Shown: one piece after another, positions 12,031 through 22,689 of the stretch | Position numbering within the stretch: position 1 is the first letter of the stretch | Layout: every line of letters starts with the position of its first letter | Made by a program: the position numbers and the translations under genes | The notes under the pieces: model-generated | What the model saw: only the letters and a program-made list of their open reading frames with translations | Told to the model about the DNA's origin: nothing | The model's database searches: none | Source of the DNA: Pezicula radicicola | Taxonomy: Eukaryota; Ascomycota; Leotiomycetes; Helotiales; Dermateaceae | Length of the DNA stretch: 59,024 bases | Assembly: GCA_003008705.1 (NCBI GenBank) | Contig: PDUO01000124.1 | Span: 860 to 59,883, forward strand | Reading direction: 5' to 3'

Positions 12031-13011
12031 ATGTCATTCAAACACCTCAAGGAAGTAGATTATCTCGGCACTGAGAACAGGACAAGCCGCCATACAGTTG
12101 ATATATGGCTACCTATCAAGAATCCGATTACATTGGAAATAGACGATCTGTACTGGGTCATGTAAGCAATGTTTTTTGGGAATCTAATGCCGTCAGAGCA
12201 CTGACGTCTCCAAAGCTTCATTCATGGCGGCGCTTGGCACGACCCATACATTCAACACTTCTTCGCCGGAGCCACCGCTGCTAAATTACCCAAATCTTCC
12301 ATCTTCAAAAATATAGCTGGAGTCGCATCTATCAATTACCGCCTTTCTCCTCACCCCCTCCACCCAACCTGTCCTTCCCTCGCAGACGACCCTTCTCGCA
12401 ACGCAATACACCCTGATCATCTCAACGATGTTCTAGATGGCGTGCGTTTTTTACAGCGGGAATTTCAAATCAAGGATCGATATATTCTCGTAGGTCATTC
12501 ATGTGGCGCTACACTTGCTTTTCAAATCGCGATGATGTCTCCTTGCCTCTGTGAAGATGCGATGGATAGGACGATCCCCAACCAGTTCTACCAACCCCAA
12601 GCCATCGTGGGCATAGCAGGTATCTATGATCTGACTTTGCTACGTGATATGGACCCTGAACCTCCAGCATGCCAGGAATTCATCTCATTCGCATTTGGGG
12701 CAGAGGAAAAATGGAAGGCTGCAAGTCCAGTTGAGGGAGACTACGCAACTTCTTGGAAAGATGGGAGAGTGGTGGTTTTGGCTGTGTGTGATGAGGATCA
12801 GTATGTTGCACCGGCACAGCGAGAAGCAATGGAGGAGACACTTAAGTCGTGGAGAAGCAGACGCCAGGGGACTTTAAAGTTGATGACTGTACAAGGCAGT
12901 CACGATGATGTTTGGGAGAAGGGTGATGGATTAGCAAATTGCGTAGAACAGGCAATAGCTCTCCTTTTTAACAAGACGACACGAGTGGCTCGCACATTCG
13001 TACAGATATAG
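12031..13011 (+). CDS. Kynurenine formamidase-like alpha/beta hydrolase
   Basis: Two exons, 12031-12161 and 12216-13011, with a GT-AG intron of 54 bp, give 308 residues. The splice creates the oxyanion motif HGGAW (residues 47-51) in phase. The nucleophile elbow is GHSCG with S139. The acid is probably D238 in CDEDQ, and the catalytic His is H273 in GSHDDVW. This layout (HGGxW, GHSxG, short C-terminal lid) matches arylformamidase / kynurenine formamidase (BNA7 type), which hydrolyses N-formylkynurenine to kynurenine and formate. The sequence around YRLSPHPLHPT also fits. A house-keeping copy normally sits elsewhere; here it lies 228 bp from a prenyltransferase and 77 bp from a convergent MpaB-like gene, so a biosynthetic role is likely. 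It could also act on a non-formyl ester or amide. Confidence 0.85.
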
Positions 13012-13088
13012 GTACCTTGTTATTCCAAGTATCTCAGCATCATTCATTCATGATTGATCATGCATACCGTCCCCAGAAACAAACCCCA

Positions 13089-14544
13089 CTACCTCGCAAA
13101 CGGACAACCACTCGGCCGCTCACTCCTCAATTTACGCTCAATACCCTCTGTCTCAGTCGCACCTTTCCCTCTCATACTCTTCGGCCCAACTTCCGAGAAA
13201 ATATACCCATTTGGCTCAAACCTCTCATCAGATCCAGGGACTTTACCGCCAGCAGCCCACACAAACCACCCTTCCGGTCCCCAGCGATTCCAAAAACTTG
13301 GTTTCACGTAGTAAGGAAATGCTAGATAGGTGCTGAGATAGAAATGGCCTGTCTTGGGGTCTTGATCCGTGAGTTGGCACACATTCATAAAGGAGGGTCT
13401 TGGGAGGGCTAGCCAGCGGAGAAAAAACCGTCGGATGGCTATGATTGCGTTGAAGATCTTGAGATAGGTTTTAGATGGCGTGGGATACCTATTTTAGTAT
13501 CAGCTATGCTATTCTCCAATTGAAATAGAAATGGAAGGAAGACTTGCATCATCGCAGCTCTCAGACGGGCAGTCATCAGCACGCCAATCATGTGAGCAGC
13601 GGGACCCTTCAAGATTTCGGGTACATAGAACAATAGGATGGGCACAAGCTCATCTGCAGTCTTCTTGTTCGAGTAAGTAGGGACCATGAAGTCTCTCTCG
13701 TAGCTTTCGGCCCAATGTTTGATGTCTTTGTAGAATTCGAGACCGTCGGTCCATTCGCTGCGTGCGAGATGGCCTTTGTACTCAATTCCCATGGCGTCTC
13801 CGATGCTTTTCCAGAATGTGGCTATGGCGCAGCGTTCCATGTCTGTGAAGTCTCGCCATTCATATTTGCCTATCCAGCTGTGGCTTGTCAACGCGATGTC
13901 TTGAGCAGTGGAAGCAGGGACAAAGCACATACGTGATGGGCTCGGTGATGAATACACTTAGAGTGTATAGAAGGTCTGTGTTCGAAATCTTGCCTGCTTT
14001 GATGTAGCCACTGTGGATGTAATTCATCCGTGCAATGGCCCTGTTCACACGTTCATGCTTGGGCTCAAAAGTAGAGAATCTGTAAGGGTGAGTTCATGCC
14101 TTTCTCAAATAACGAAGGAGAACAACTCTTGTATTAATATACCAGTGTCTGCAAAACGTTTGTTTGCAGTCTCTGCACTCGAGAATTCCTTTGTCGTAGC
14201 AAGCAATCCGGAGATTGTAGGTATGCCATACGTCTGTATCATCTTATCAGTAACACTTCTCGGAACAGTCTATAGCTACTTACCTTGACTAAGGCAAAAT
14301 GCAGTGATAACTCATACATCTGAGGGAATTCCAACTCAGCGACATATGCCATGATAGCCTGAGCATCAACATTGGTCATCCTTGAGAGGGAGATCTTGTC
14401 TACGTAGTTGAACCTTTTACGCATGGTATCACGACGACGAAATCTAAGAACAGAACATAGAATGGGATACAACAGAAGGATCGGTACTACGCAGGATGCC
14501 CACGATAGTTCCTCTCTACCCAAACTCGGAGTCTTATTCGCCAT
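13089..14544 (-). CDS. ER-bound MpaB-type oxygenase (DUF2236 family)
   Basis: Five exons on the minus strand: 14544-14284, 14233-14127, 14079-13933, 13877-13548, 13488-13089, giving 414 residues. All phases close. The last intron has a GC donor (GCAAGT) with a normal AG acceptor, and the donor of intron 2 is a weak GTTGTT. Recognisable family stretches are FNYVDKISLSRMT, TYGIPTIS, the heme-associated IARMNYIHSGY, YEWRDFTDMERCAIATFWKS, RLRAAMMYPTP, and YYVKPSFWNRWGPEGW near the end. An N-terminal hydrophobic segment (about residues 13-31) fits ER anchoring. Relatives such as MpaB/MpaB' cut an isoprenoid chain oxidatively in mycophenolic acid biosynthesis and share a fold with heme-type rubber oxygenases. 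The start ATG at 14544 precedes the hydrophobic segment; a TTG 15 bp upstream is in frame but not a credible start. Convergent with the formamidase. Confidence 0.88.
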
Positions 14545-14969
14545 CCTGATGGATAGCAAGGAAGCAAGGACCGAATTTGGTGCAAGGTCAACTTCTTATG
14601 AAATGAATAAAGCTGATGCGGTCGAAAGTCATGTCTATATACGCTTTTATATGGTCGGACTAACCCTCAGGCAGTTCAAGCATATGTGGGGTGCAAGCCT
14701 GCTTTTGTGAATCAAATGTTGTTTCACGAAATCCCTTTCAGTTAGACTCATTTGGGGGGTGTTCAAACTTATTGCACCCCATTGGAAATCGAAATCCCCT
14801 AACCGGTTTCTTTGACAATTGCCCTCTTCAAGATTTCAGTAATCGCAGTTTATGTAGAAGCTGTATTTCCAACTAAGTTTATCTTATCTTACCTTACCTC
14901 TCCCTCCGTATGGATAGACCTGCTTGAAATTCCCTTGTCACATTACAGTCTCGAACCTCCGGGATATTT
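14545..14969. other. Intergenic between MFS 3' end and MpaB-like 5' end
   Basis: 425 bp upstream of the MpaB-like gene and downstream of the MFS gene, both on minus. It must contain the MpaB-like promoter. I see no gene and no clear operator. Open frames crossing it are antisense shadows. Confidence 0.5.
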
Positions 14970-16773
14970 TCACACATCAGAAGGATCTTTGACAGACTTC
15001 CACTTCGTTGCCAGAGCCCCAATCACCGAAATCGCACACAATACAGTAGGAATATAAAAAGTTCCCGTCAGCGCCCCATTATAAGCCTCCAACATCTTTG
15101 GTAGATCCGAATGATCTGTTAAATTCCTCAAGTTTGTCGCACCTGCCTCTATCACAAGATTCGGATCCAAGCCTGGAATCTCAGAGGTAATGCGAGCCAT
15201 GAGCCGGTTTTGAAACACATTCTCTGCGACACTCAAGAAAATCGCTCCTCCGAAATTCTGTGCGAAAAGGAGAACGGCCGAGCTGTTGGGGATATCGTCT
15301 GGATTGTCGACGGTTTGTGCTGCCATGTGTGCTTGTGCTAGGCCGAGACCACTTCCAGCGCCCGTTAGGATCTGAAGACCGATCCAGTTGCGTTTGTTGG
15401 TGTTGACTTTCCAGGTTGTGATTAGAGCGGAACCGATGGACATGAGAACGCTGCCGGCTATCATGAAAGGAGTGTAGTATCCGATTCTCGCAACACCGAA
15501 ACTTGAGATGAAAGAGAAGAGGACAAAGGTTATGACCATAGGTAGGAAATTGATTCCGGAGGCGAGTGGGGTAACCCCCTTGATGGCTTGGAACCAGATA
15601 GGTAGCTATTTTGATGGGTAGATTAGCTGGTATATTCGTGGTGTGCAGGGACCGGACACTTGCGTAGTATTCAAAGACATTTATCCCAGGTGCAGCAGTT
15701 ATTAGATAAAAGGCAGCAGCTGCAAGGCTCCTTTGTTTGATAATGCGAGGCGGCAAAGTGGCGAGGTCCTTTTTCCGGACTTGTAACAGTACAAATATCC
15801 CACTCAAGACAACAAATGAGACGAGGACTCCAATAACTCGGCCCTGGGACCAATATGAATCAATGTTCGTCCACTGAAGAACAAGCAATAGGCACACGGT
15901 CGAAGCGCATAGGACCACTGTCCCAGCAATGTCAAGCCTTTGAATCTTCTCCTTGATTGGAAGTTTCGACAAGTCTCGTGAGACTCCCACATCAGTGAAG
16001 AAAAATATGATGATAATAGCAGAGACGGCTCCGAAAGGAATATTGATCAGGAAGCACCACCGCCAACTGACCCGAGTGGTGAAGGCGCCTCCTAATAGAG
16101 GAGCAATAACAGTTGCACAGCCGTATATTGCAATATACCCTGAAACAAAGAGCGGACGTCGATGCAGAGGAAGAGCAAATGAGATGACTCTGCAGAACAA
16201 GTCAGCCACAAGTCTTTCTATCCAGTCGCACATGGGAAATTTCTGCCTCACACCATAAATCCAGCATTAATCCCCGCACTTCCAATTCCTGAAATTGCAC
16301 GTCCAATGATGAGGGCAGACGAGTTTGGAGCAAGACCGCAGATAAGGGATCCGACCTCGAAAAGCACAATGGCAGACAGATAGACCCATTTGATGGTAAA
16401 AAGATCGTATGCTCTCCCACAAATCATCATGAAGGAGCTCAGAGTGAGGAAACTATGTATGGGACCTGTGTCAAAACTGGTACATGTATTTGGGTATCTT
16501 AAAAAAGCACAGGGAGGCTCACTATGCTGAGCCATACCAGCCCACATCTCCCAAGGAACTGAATTCATCTGTGATCTTAGGGATGGCGGTTCCGATAATC
16601 ATTTCATCCAGTGAACACAGAAATACTGAAGACATAGCTGAAAACATGATGGCGGCAAGCTTGAAGCCTTTTGGATAGGCAACAGTCGCATCCTCCAATT
16701 TGGATTGAGCTTGATCGACCTCCGGGGAGTACTTCTCAGAGATGTCCAGAGTATTGTTCATGATCGCGTCCAT
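14970..16773 (-). CDS. MFS transporter, 14-TM drug:H+ antiporter type
   Basis: Four exons on the minus strand: 16773-16523, 16452-16252, 16189-15664, 15605-14970, giving 537 residues. The first two introns are GT-AG and the third begins GCAAGT, a GC-AG intron; spliced there the protein reads VFEYYLPIWFQ without a break. Family marks are [13 protein letters not shown] in TM1, the loop [43 protein letters not shown] and a C-terminal KWKSVKDP tail. This matches the DHA2/TOXA-like pumps that export fungal secondary metabolites and often give self-resistance. The ATG at 16773 precedes a soluble leader of about 40 residues, normal for the family. It is divergent from the SDR gene across 451 bp. Probable role: efflux of the cluster product at the plasma membrane. 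Confidence 0.9.
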
Positions 16774-17224
16774 CTTGGCTGAGTTGTTCCGCGATGCTTC
16801 AAGAGCTCAAGAGCAAGAGGACGTAAAAGGTAAAATGCCAAAAGAGGTATTTCGTTGATCCCCACCAACCAAAGACGAAACCATCTGCTTACAAATCGAT
16901 TCCAGGTAATAACACATTCGAGTGGTCTAATACTCAGCCAAAAGGCTGACATGAATCTAAAATTTCATGGGATTTCCTTTGATGTACCGTAATGTACCCT
17001 CGGTCTCGTATATATATGGATTTGTGAATCCATCAAATAAATTTCATGGATTTTGCTTCCATTTCATGTAAGGGCCAACCCGCGACTGGGTTTGTATTTT
17101 ACTTCTTAGCACCCAAAAAATTATGCCAATACGCAATTGTCATTCTTGTGGTTGAATCGAATTAACTGCAGTATCTGCTTGATTATTTTAAGGCTCATCC
17201 GCGACCTGATCTGCTGACCTCAAA
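16774..17224. promoter_or_regulatory. Divergent promoter, MFS / SDR, with palindrome
   Basis: The 451-bp space contains three copies of ATTTCATG (near 16963, 17042 and 17060) and a perfect hairpin-forming palindrome ATGGATTTGTGAATCCAT at 17016-17033. These repeats could be operator sites or decayed insertion debris. No assignment to a known regulator is possible. Confidence 0.4.
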
Positions 17225-18374
17225 ATGCCATTCACGGCCCGCTTCAATGAAGCAACAGAAGCGTCCGCAGTTGCGGATTTCTACCATGACCAAATAACAG
17301 GCAGGACAAGTATATCCTACAGACATTTTGGTACAGAACCATCTGTTAATCTGCTTCCCAGTCGTCATAACAGGCGTCAGTGTCAATGGGTTGGGCGCAG
17401 TAACTTGCTCAGCTCTCGCCCCTCACGCAGCCACTCTCGTGCTCACCGGCCACAACCTCTCTCGAGTCCAAGCTGTCGCTACCGAGCTTCTCCAATATCC
17501 GAACCTCAAAGTCATCGCTATAGCAATGGATCTCGCATCCAAGAGCTCAGTTCATTGTGCCGCTGCCGAAATCGAGGCCTTGTGCGGAGGCCGCATCGAT
17601 ATCCTCATAAACAACGCTGGGATCATGTGTCTCCCCGAACGTACACTGAATGAAGATGGTGTGGAGATGCACCTAGCAACGAACTACCTCGGACATTTTC
17701 TCTTGACAAACTTGCTGAGTCTTAGTCTAAAAGCTTCGCTGGGCGGTGGCAGAGTGGTCAATGTCTCGAGCAGCGCACACGAGTTATCGCCGTTCCGTTT
17801 CTCAGACCCATGCTTCTTGGCCGATGGATGCATCCCAGCTGAGGATCAACCGGACAGAGAAGCTTGCGGGAATTTCGACATCCCTTGGACACTGGGCTAT
17901 GCTCCGCTTATAGCTTATGCGCAGTCGAAAACTGCCTTAATGTTGCATGCCGTTGCACTCGCGCACACATCTACAGGAAGCGAGTTGACTGCATTGTCAG
18001 TCAATCCAGGAGGTACGGTACTTCTGGAGTACTCGTTGAGGAGACCGTGCTGATTGAATAGTCATCCATACGGATCTGTGGCGACAGATGCGGACAGATG
18101 TGGTCCATCAGATCATGTCCTCGATGCCAACGAAAAGTCATAGCCAAGGCTCAGCGACTACGCTGGTAGCAGCTTTAGACCCAGAACTTAAAGGTAAGAA
18201 CAGCTCATTGGTAAATGAAAGATAGAAGGGCATTTTGACTGAAAATGCACTGTCCTGTTAGGTTGTTCCGGTCTGTACTTGGAGGATTGTGCTATATCAT
18301 CTGCTGCTGAGCATGCTACAGATGTGGCAGCTGCAACTAAACTTTGGAAATGGAGCGAGGAACTTTATAAGTAG
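17225..18374 (+). CDS. Short-chain dehydrogenase/reductase
   Basis: Four exons, 17225-17309, 17362-18012, 18062-18193 and 18262-18374, all with GT-AG introns and matching phases, give 326 residues. The Rossmann cofactor motif is TGVSVNGLG (TGxxxNGxG variant), followed by NNAG, the catalytic Ser in VNVSSSAHE and YAQSK as the YxxxK pair. The C-terminal SGLYLEDCAI and KLWKWSEEL are typical of the WW-domain-oxidoreductase / retinol-dehydrogenase-like fungal SDRs seen in metabolite clusters. NADP(H) use is likely but not proven. Downstream of the divergent MFS promoter and 402 bp upstream of the NRPS-like gene on the same strand, it may reduce the aldehyde that the R domain releases, or oxidise an alcohol on the product. 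Confidence 0.88.
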
Positions 18375-18776
18375 TTGTACTTTGTTCGACTACTCGCTAA
18401 GTTGTCTTAAATTATATGCAGGGGATTTATATGTATGTAGGTAGATACTTTAAATACGACGCTTTCGAATGAGTAATTTGTGCCCATAGCTGAATTGTAA
18501 ATGCCGTCACTTAAACCTTCTTCAGTACTGGTAGATCAGATGTACCCAGATCGAGCGCAAAAGTTGGAATACAAGGCATGCAATCTTACGAAGTCTTTGC
18601 TGCCATTTTTGCGGCTAAAATAGCTAACGCCAGCAAGACAAGAAACTACTTAAGGTAGGCACTTTCTGACTCTGAGCTAATGCTGGTTGTCTCACCAACG
18701 TTTTCACAATCTCTCCCCGCCCTAAATTTAGATCCACGATTGTGTTTTGTTGCAATTGTACACTTGGGGCTGAATC
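18375..18776. promoter_or_regulatory. Upstream region of the NRPS-like gene
   Basis: 402 bp between the SDR stop and the NRPS-like start. No coding signal was seen. It presumably carries the SDR terminator and the NRPS-like promoter; no motif could be assigned. Confidence 0.4.
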
Positions 18777-21700
18777 ATGCAGCCCGAAGATCAGATATTA
18801 TGCATATTAGGCATTCGTACACCAATGGAGCAGACACGGCAGTCTTTGATCACACAAGCCACAAGACAACTCTCTCTCGCCAGTAGCCCGCCACTTTTGG
18901 CAAACCAGTTGCACGATTTGGTTGCACTGAATCGGCCCTTGCCACAAACCATCAACAAATGTATCCATGACCTCATTGAAGAGCAGTGCAAAGCTCGACC
19001 AGATGAGATCGCCGTCACATCTTGGGATGGCGAGCTCACTTACAGCCATCTCAACTCTCTGTCGAGTAAACTTGCAGCGTATTTGGTCAAACTTGGGGTC
19101 AAGGCCGAATTGGTTGTCCCTCTTATCTTCGAAAAGTCGAAATGGATGGTTATTTCGATGCTTGCCGTCATGAAAGCCGGTGGAGCTTTTCTAGCCCTTG
19201 ACCCAAGTCAACCGCTATCACGGATGCACAATATCCTCGAACAGGTCGATGCCACAATCGTGCTGGCTTCTTCTACTTATCAGCACTTGCAAACCAATCT
19301 ACCTGTTCGAGTCCGACCGGTTTCAGAGAATGAACAGCAGCATTGGCCGGAACTTTTGGAATGGATCCGACCAGTGATCAGCGCCACGAGCTGTGCGTAT
19401 GCGATTTTTACGTCAGGAAGTACTGGGAATCCTAAAGGAATTTTAGTTGAGCATAGGTCCTTCTGCTCTGGAGCCGCCTTGCACGCATCAGCTCAATTCC
19501 TTGACAGCACCTCGCGGGTCTTACAATTTGCGGCATATACTCACGACACCTGCCTCGTTGAGATATTGACAACACTTATAGTTGGAGGCACAGTCTGCAT
19601 GCCTTCGGAAGAAATCCGAAAGAACGCACTTGCCGAATTCATCATGGAGAAATCTGTGAATTGGGCAGTTCTAACGCCTTCTTTCATCACATCAATTCAC
19701 CCTGATGACGTACCAACCCTCAATGTCGTCGTTTTAGCGGGTGAAAGCCTTTCGGCTTCAAATACGAGAATATGGTCGAAGAGAGTTCGGCTTCTGAGCG
19801 GTTACGGCATCAGCGAATGTAGTGTAGTGACAACAATCAGTAAACCCATGACTCCGGAGACCATGCCCTCCAATATAGGCCTACCAGCTGGCGGAATATG
19901 TTGGATCGTTGATCCGTCGGACCACAATGTACTTCTACCCATCGGATCTATCGGTGAGATTCTCGTGGAAGGTCCAACTGTGTCTCGAGGATATATTAAG
20001 AATCCTGAAGCTACTCGTCAAGCATTCATTACTCTTCCGGCATGGGCTCGCTACATCCTGCCAGAGATCGTTCATCAGCAGCGCCTTTATAAGACTGGTG
20101 ACCTTGGTCGACTGAATCGTGATGGGACACTCGATTTTGTGTCCCGCAAGGACTCACAAATCAAGATCTCAGGACGAAGAATCGAGCTTGGAGAAATTGA
20201 ACACCATATCTCTACCCACGAGGATGTGAAGCTATGCATGGTCTCATTTCCGCGGCGAGGAGCACATGCGAATAAGCTGGTTGCGACTTTGCAATCATCT
20301 CTCCATCTACCTTCAAATGAAAGACAGGGCGTTGCCACCGTCTCTGGGGAGCAGTGTGTGATTGTACCTTTTGAAGTGTGCGGATTAAGCCAATACGTCG
20401 CCGGAATGGTACCGGGGTACATGGTACCCGCAGTCTGGCTTTGCATTGAGCAGTTCCCACGCCTGGCGTCGGCCAAAATCGACCGTCGATCAGTAAACGA
20501 CTGGCTAGAGAACTTGCCCACCGCTGAAGAATGGATGGAGGAAGACGAACTAATACTAGATAACGATGAGATTGCTTTGCGCATTGCCGCTGAAGTTGAA
20601 ATTGCTACTCAGATTGATGAAAATGGGACCTCCACTATTGCGAAATCTCGGAATATAGTTTTGTCAAGATGTGGAATTGATTCTATCAAGGGCATCACTT
20701 TGTTGAAAACACTGCAGAATATTTACGGGGTTAAACTCAGAGTGGAGGATTTGATGGAAGCTACTGCGACTCCTGTCTCATTGGCAAATCGCATTCGTGA
20801 CGCGAGGAAGGAAGGCATTGAGGAGTATCGATTCAAACACAGAGATTTACAAGGTGATTTCAGAAGGCTGAGTAGTGGGCTCATCAAGATACTCGAAACG
20901 AAAACGCAGGCCAAGTCCGTATCTTCATTCAAAGACAGAACCACTGTGCTTTTGACAGGAGGAACCGGGTATCTGGGTCGAGAAATCCTGCGACAACTAC
21001 TACAGTCAGAAAATGTCCACGTTGTAGCACTCGTGCGCGCTTCCAGCATACCAGAAGCTCGTAAACGCATCATCCAAACGGCAAAGAAGTGGTGGTCCAA
21101 CAAATTCGAATCTCGACTAGAGACCTGGCTAGGAGATCAATCGCAGCCACATCTTGGTCTTTCCGAGCACATGTGGGATCGTATACTAGGCCACGGATCT
21201 CCTGAGGAGTGTATCGATACTGTGATCCATAATGGCGCTATCGTGCATTGGACTGCAGATATCGATACACTGTGGTCGGCAAACGTTGATGCTACAGTCA
21301 GTTTATCGGAAACGGCTCTTGAATCGTCTTCGATACGGTGTTTTGTATATGTTTCGGGTGGACGCCACGATGGTTCGATTGAGCAATTGGGTTCCTTACG
21401 CGATGCCTACAGCCAAACAAAACTGTTGAGTCAGGCACTGGTACAGGATATCGCGGAGAGGATCGAAAAGCCTCTCGATCTCAAGTTTTCTGTCGTCAAA
21501 CCGGGATTCATTATCGGCTCGTTGAATGAAGGGATTTCGAACCCTACCGATTATCTGTGGCGCTTTATAGCGACAGTTATCGATATCGGGGTATACGACA
21601 AAGATGCCAGAGAGGCATGGATCACCGTATCAACTGTCGATAGGGTTGCCGCTTCTATATGCTCGCATTCCCACAACGCTTCCCATCCCGATTCAAATAT

Positions 21701-22001
21701 TGATGAACTCCGTCCAATTTCTCAAGATGTCATCCAGGAAAAAGAACTCTGGGATCTTCTTATCCACGATCTAGGGCACCAACTCCTCGCAGTTCCACAT
21801 CTGGAATGGGTGAAGAAAGTTCGAGATAGTTTGGATAAGATGAGAGAAAGTCATCGTCTTTGGCCGTTGTACGATATACTCGAAAATCAGGATTTTGGGA
21901 TTGGAAGGGAGGATCCTGGTCTCACTAGTGTAGGGTGTGAGGAGCGGGAGATGTTGCGGGAGGCTTTAAAGGTGAATCTGAGGAATCTTTTGAAAGGGTG
22001 A
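18777..22001 (+). CDS. NRPS-like enzyme, domains A-T-R
   Basis: A single exon of 1074 residues. Residues about 45-560 are an adenylation domain: TSGSTGNPKG at 212-221, a YTHDTCLVEI region that keeps the Asp which binds the alpha-amino group, GYGISECS, KTGDLGRL, and SAKIDRRS near the end. A carrier domain follows with the phosphopantetheine Ser at 636 in GIDSIKG, slightly off the usual GGDSI. Residues about 720-1074 are a thioester reductase: LLTGGTGYLG with the NAD(P)-binding glycines at 728-734, and the catalytic pair Y878/K882 in AYSQTK. There is no condensation domain. Such enzymes activate one acid and release it as an aldehyde or alcohol. The retained Asp favours an amino acid over an aryl acid. 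Aligned by eye to GrsA, the pocket reads roughly D-T-V-L-V-A-G-V-V-K, which I cannot match to a substrate. It is the likely core enzyme of this cluster. Confidence 0.92.
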   Translation: MQPEDQILCILGIRTPMEQTRQSLITQATRQLSLASSPPLLANQLHDLVALNRPLPQTINKCIHDLIEEQCKARPDEIAVTSWDGELTYSHLNSLSSKLAAYLVKLGVKAELVVPLIFEKSKWMVISMLAVMKAGGAFLALDPSQPLSRMHNILEQVDATIVLASSTYQHLQTNLPVRVRPVSENEQQHWPELLEWIRPVISATSCAYAIFTSGSTGNPKGILVEHRSFCSGAALHASAQFLDSTSRVLQFAAYTHDTCLVEILTTLIVGGTVCMPSEEIRKNALAEFIMEKSVNWAVLTPSFITSIHPDDVPTLNVVVLAGESLSASNTRIWSKRVRLLSGYGISECSVVTTISKPMTPETMPSNIGLPAGGICWIVDPSDHNVLLPIGSIGEILVEGPTVSRGYIKNPEATRQAFITLPAWARYILPEIVHQQRLYKTGDLGRLNRDGTLDFVSRKDSQIKISGRRIELGEIEHHISTHEDVKLCMVSFPRRGAHANKLVATLQSSLHLPSNERQGVATVSGEQCVIVPFEVCGLSQYVAGMVPGYMVPAVWLCIEQFPRLASAKIDRRSVNDWLENLPTAEEWMEEDELILDNDEIALRIAAEVEIATQIDENGTSTIAKSRNIVLSRCGIDSIKGITLLKTLQNIYGVKLRVEDLMEATATPVSLANRIRDARKEGIEEYRFKHRDLQGDFRRLSSGLIKILETKTQAKSVSSFKDRTTVLLTGGTGYLGREILRQLLQSENVHVVALVRASSIPEARKRIIQTAKKWWSNKFESRLETWLGDQSQPHLGLSEHMWDRILGHGSPEECIDTVIHNGAIVHWTADIDTLWSANVDATVSLSETALESSSIRCFVYVSGGRHDGSIEQLGSLRDAYSQTKLLSQALVQDIAERIEKPLDLKFSVVKPGFIIGSLNEGISNPTDYLWRFIATVIDIGVYDKDAREAWITVSTVDRVAASICSHSHNASHPDSNIDELRPISQDVIQEKELWDLLIHDLGHQLLAVPHLEWVKKVRDSLDKMRESHRLWPLYDILENQDFGIGREDPGLTSVGCEEREMLREALKVNLRNLLKG

Positions 22002-22689
22002 GCTATACTGGGAGTGTAGTGAGGGTGTATTGGGTGGAACAATAATGCTTTACAATACGAGTCTTCGTGAATATTTGGGGTCACCCCTGCAATATAGGGT
22101 GGCGCACCACTCGCTCATCGATTACTATATTTCCCTGCGCGTGGTCGAGGACGACGAGTGGGATGCTCGCAGCAACCCCATGGCCTAAGTTAAAGGAGGT
22201 AGCCTATAGCTCCTAGTCTAGGTTGGGTGATAGTGGCGGTGTAGTAGTAGCTATAATACGATCGTAAATGAGTCGGCGCGTAGTAGTGGGTGTAGCGAGT
22301 AGCTAGGCAGAGAAGTATAGAGGTAGATACTATACTAGTAGAATATAAGGCGAGTCGAGGAGACGGGCTCTCTATTTATCTCCCCTAGGAAGCGGCCTGG
22401 CCCGTCTTGCAAGGAGAAGACTACGGCTGGCTACTGTAGTATAAATGAGGGGTTGGGGTTAGAAGTCTTGTCAAGTCTCTAAAGCGAAGTAGCATTTTAT
22501 ATACTAAGCGACCACTAAAATACTACCTAGCTTTAAATACTTAACAAGCACTTAAACATGATGTAATATAACTAGCACAAGAGCTAAGGTCTGCCCTAGC
22601 TAATTGGGGAAGGGAGTTCCTGAATTTCGATGATAACCTTGTATATTCCAATCCTATAGGTAAACTACAGAGGATAACAGGGCAATATA

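Noticed and set aside
15181..16251. Single long minus frame of 356 codons over the MFS gene
   Set aside because: Only its central part is the real exon 3; both ends read into introns and the wrong frame of exon 4.
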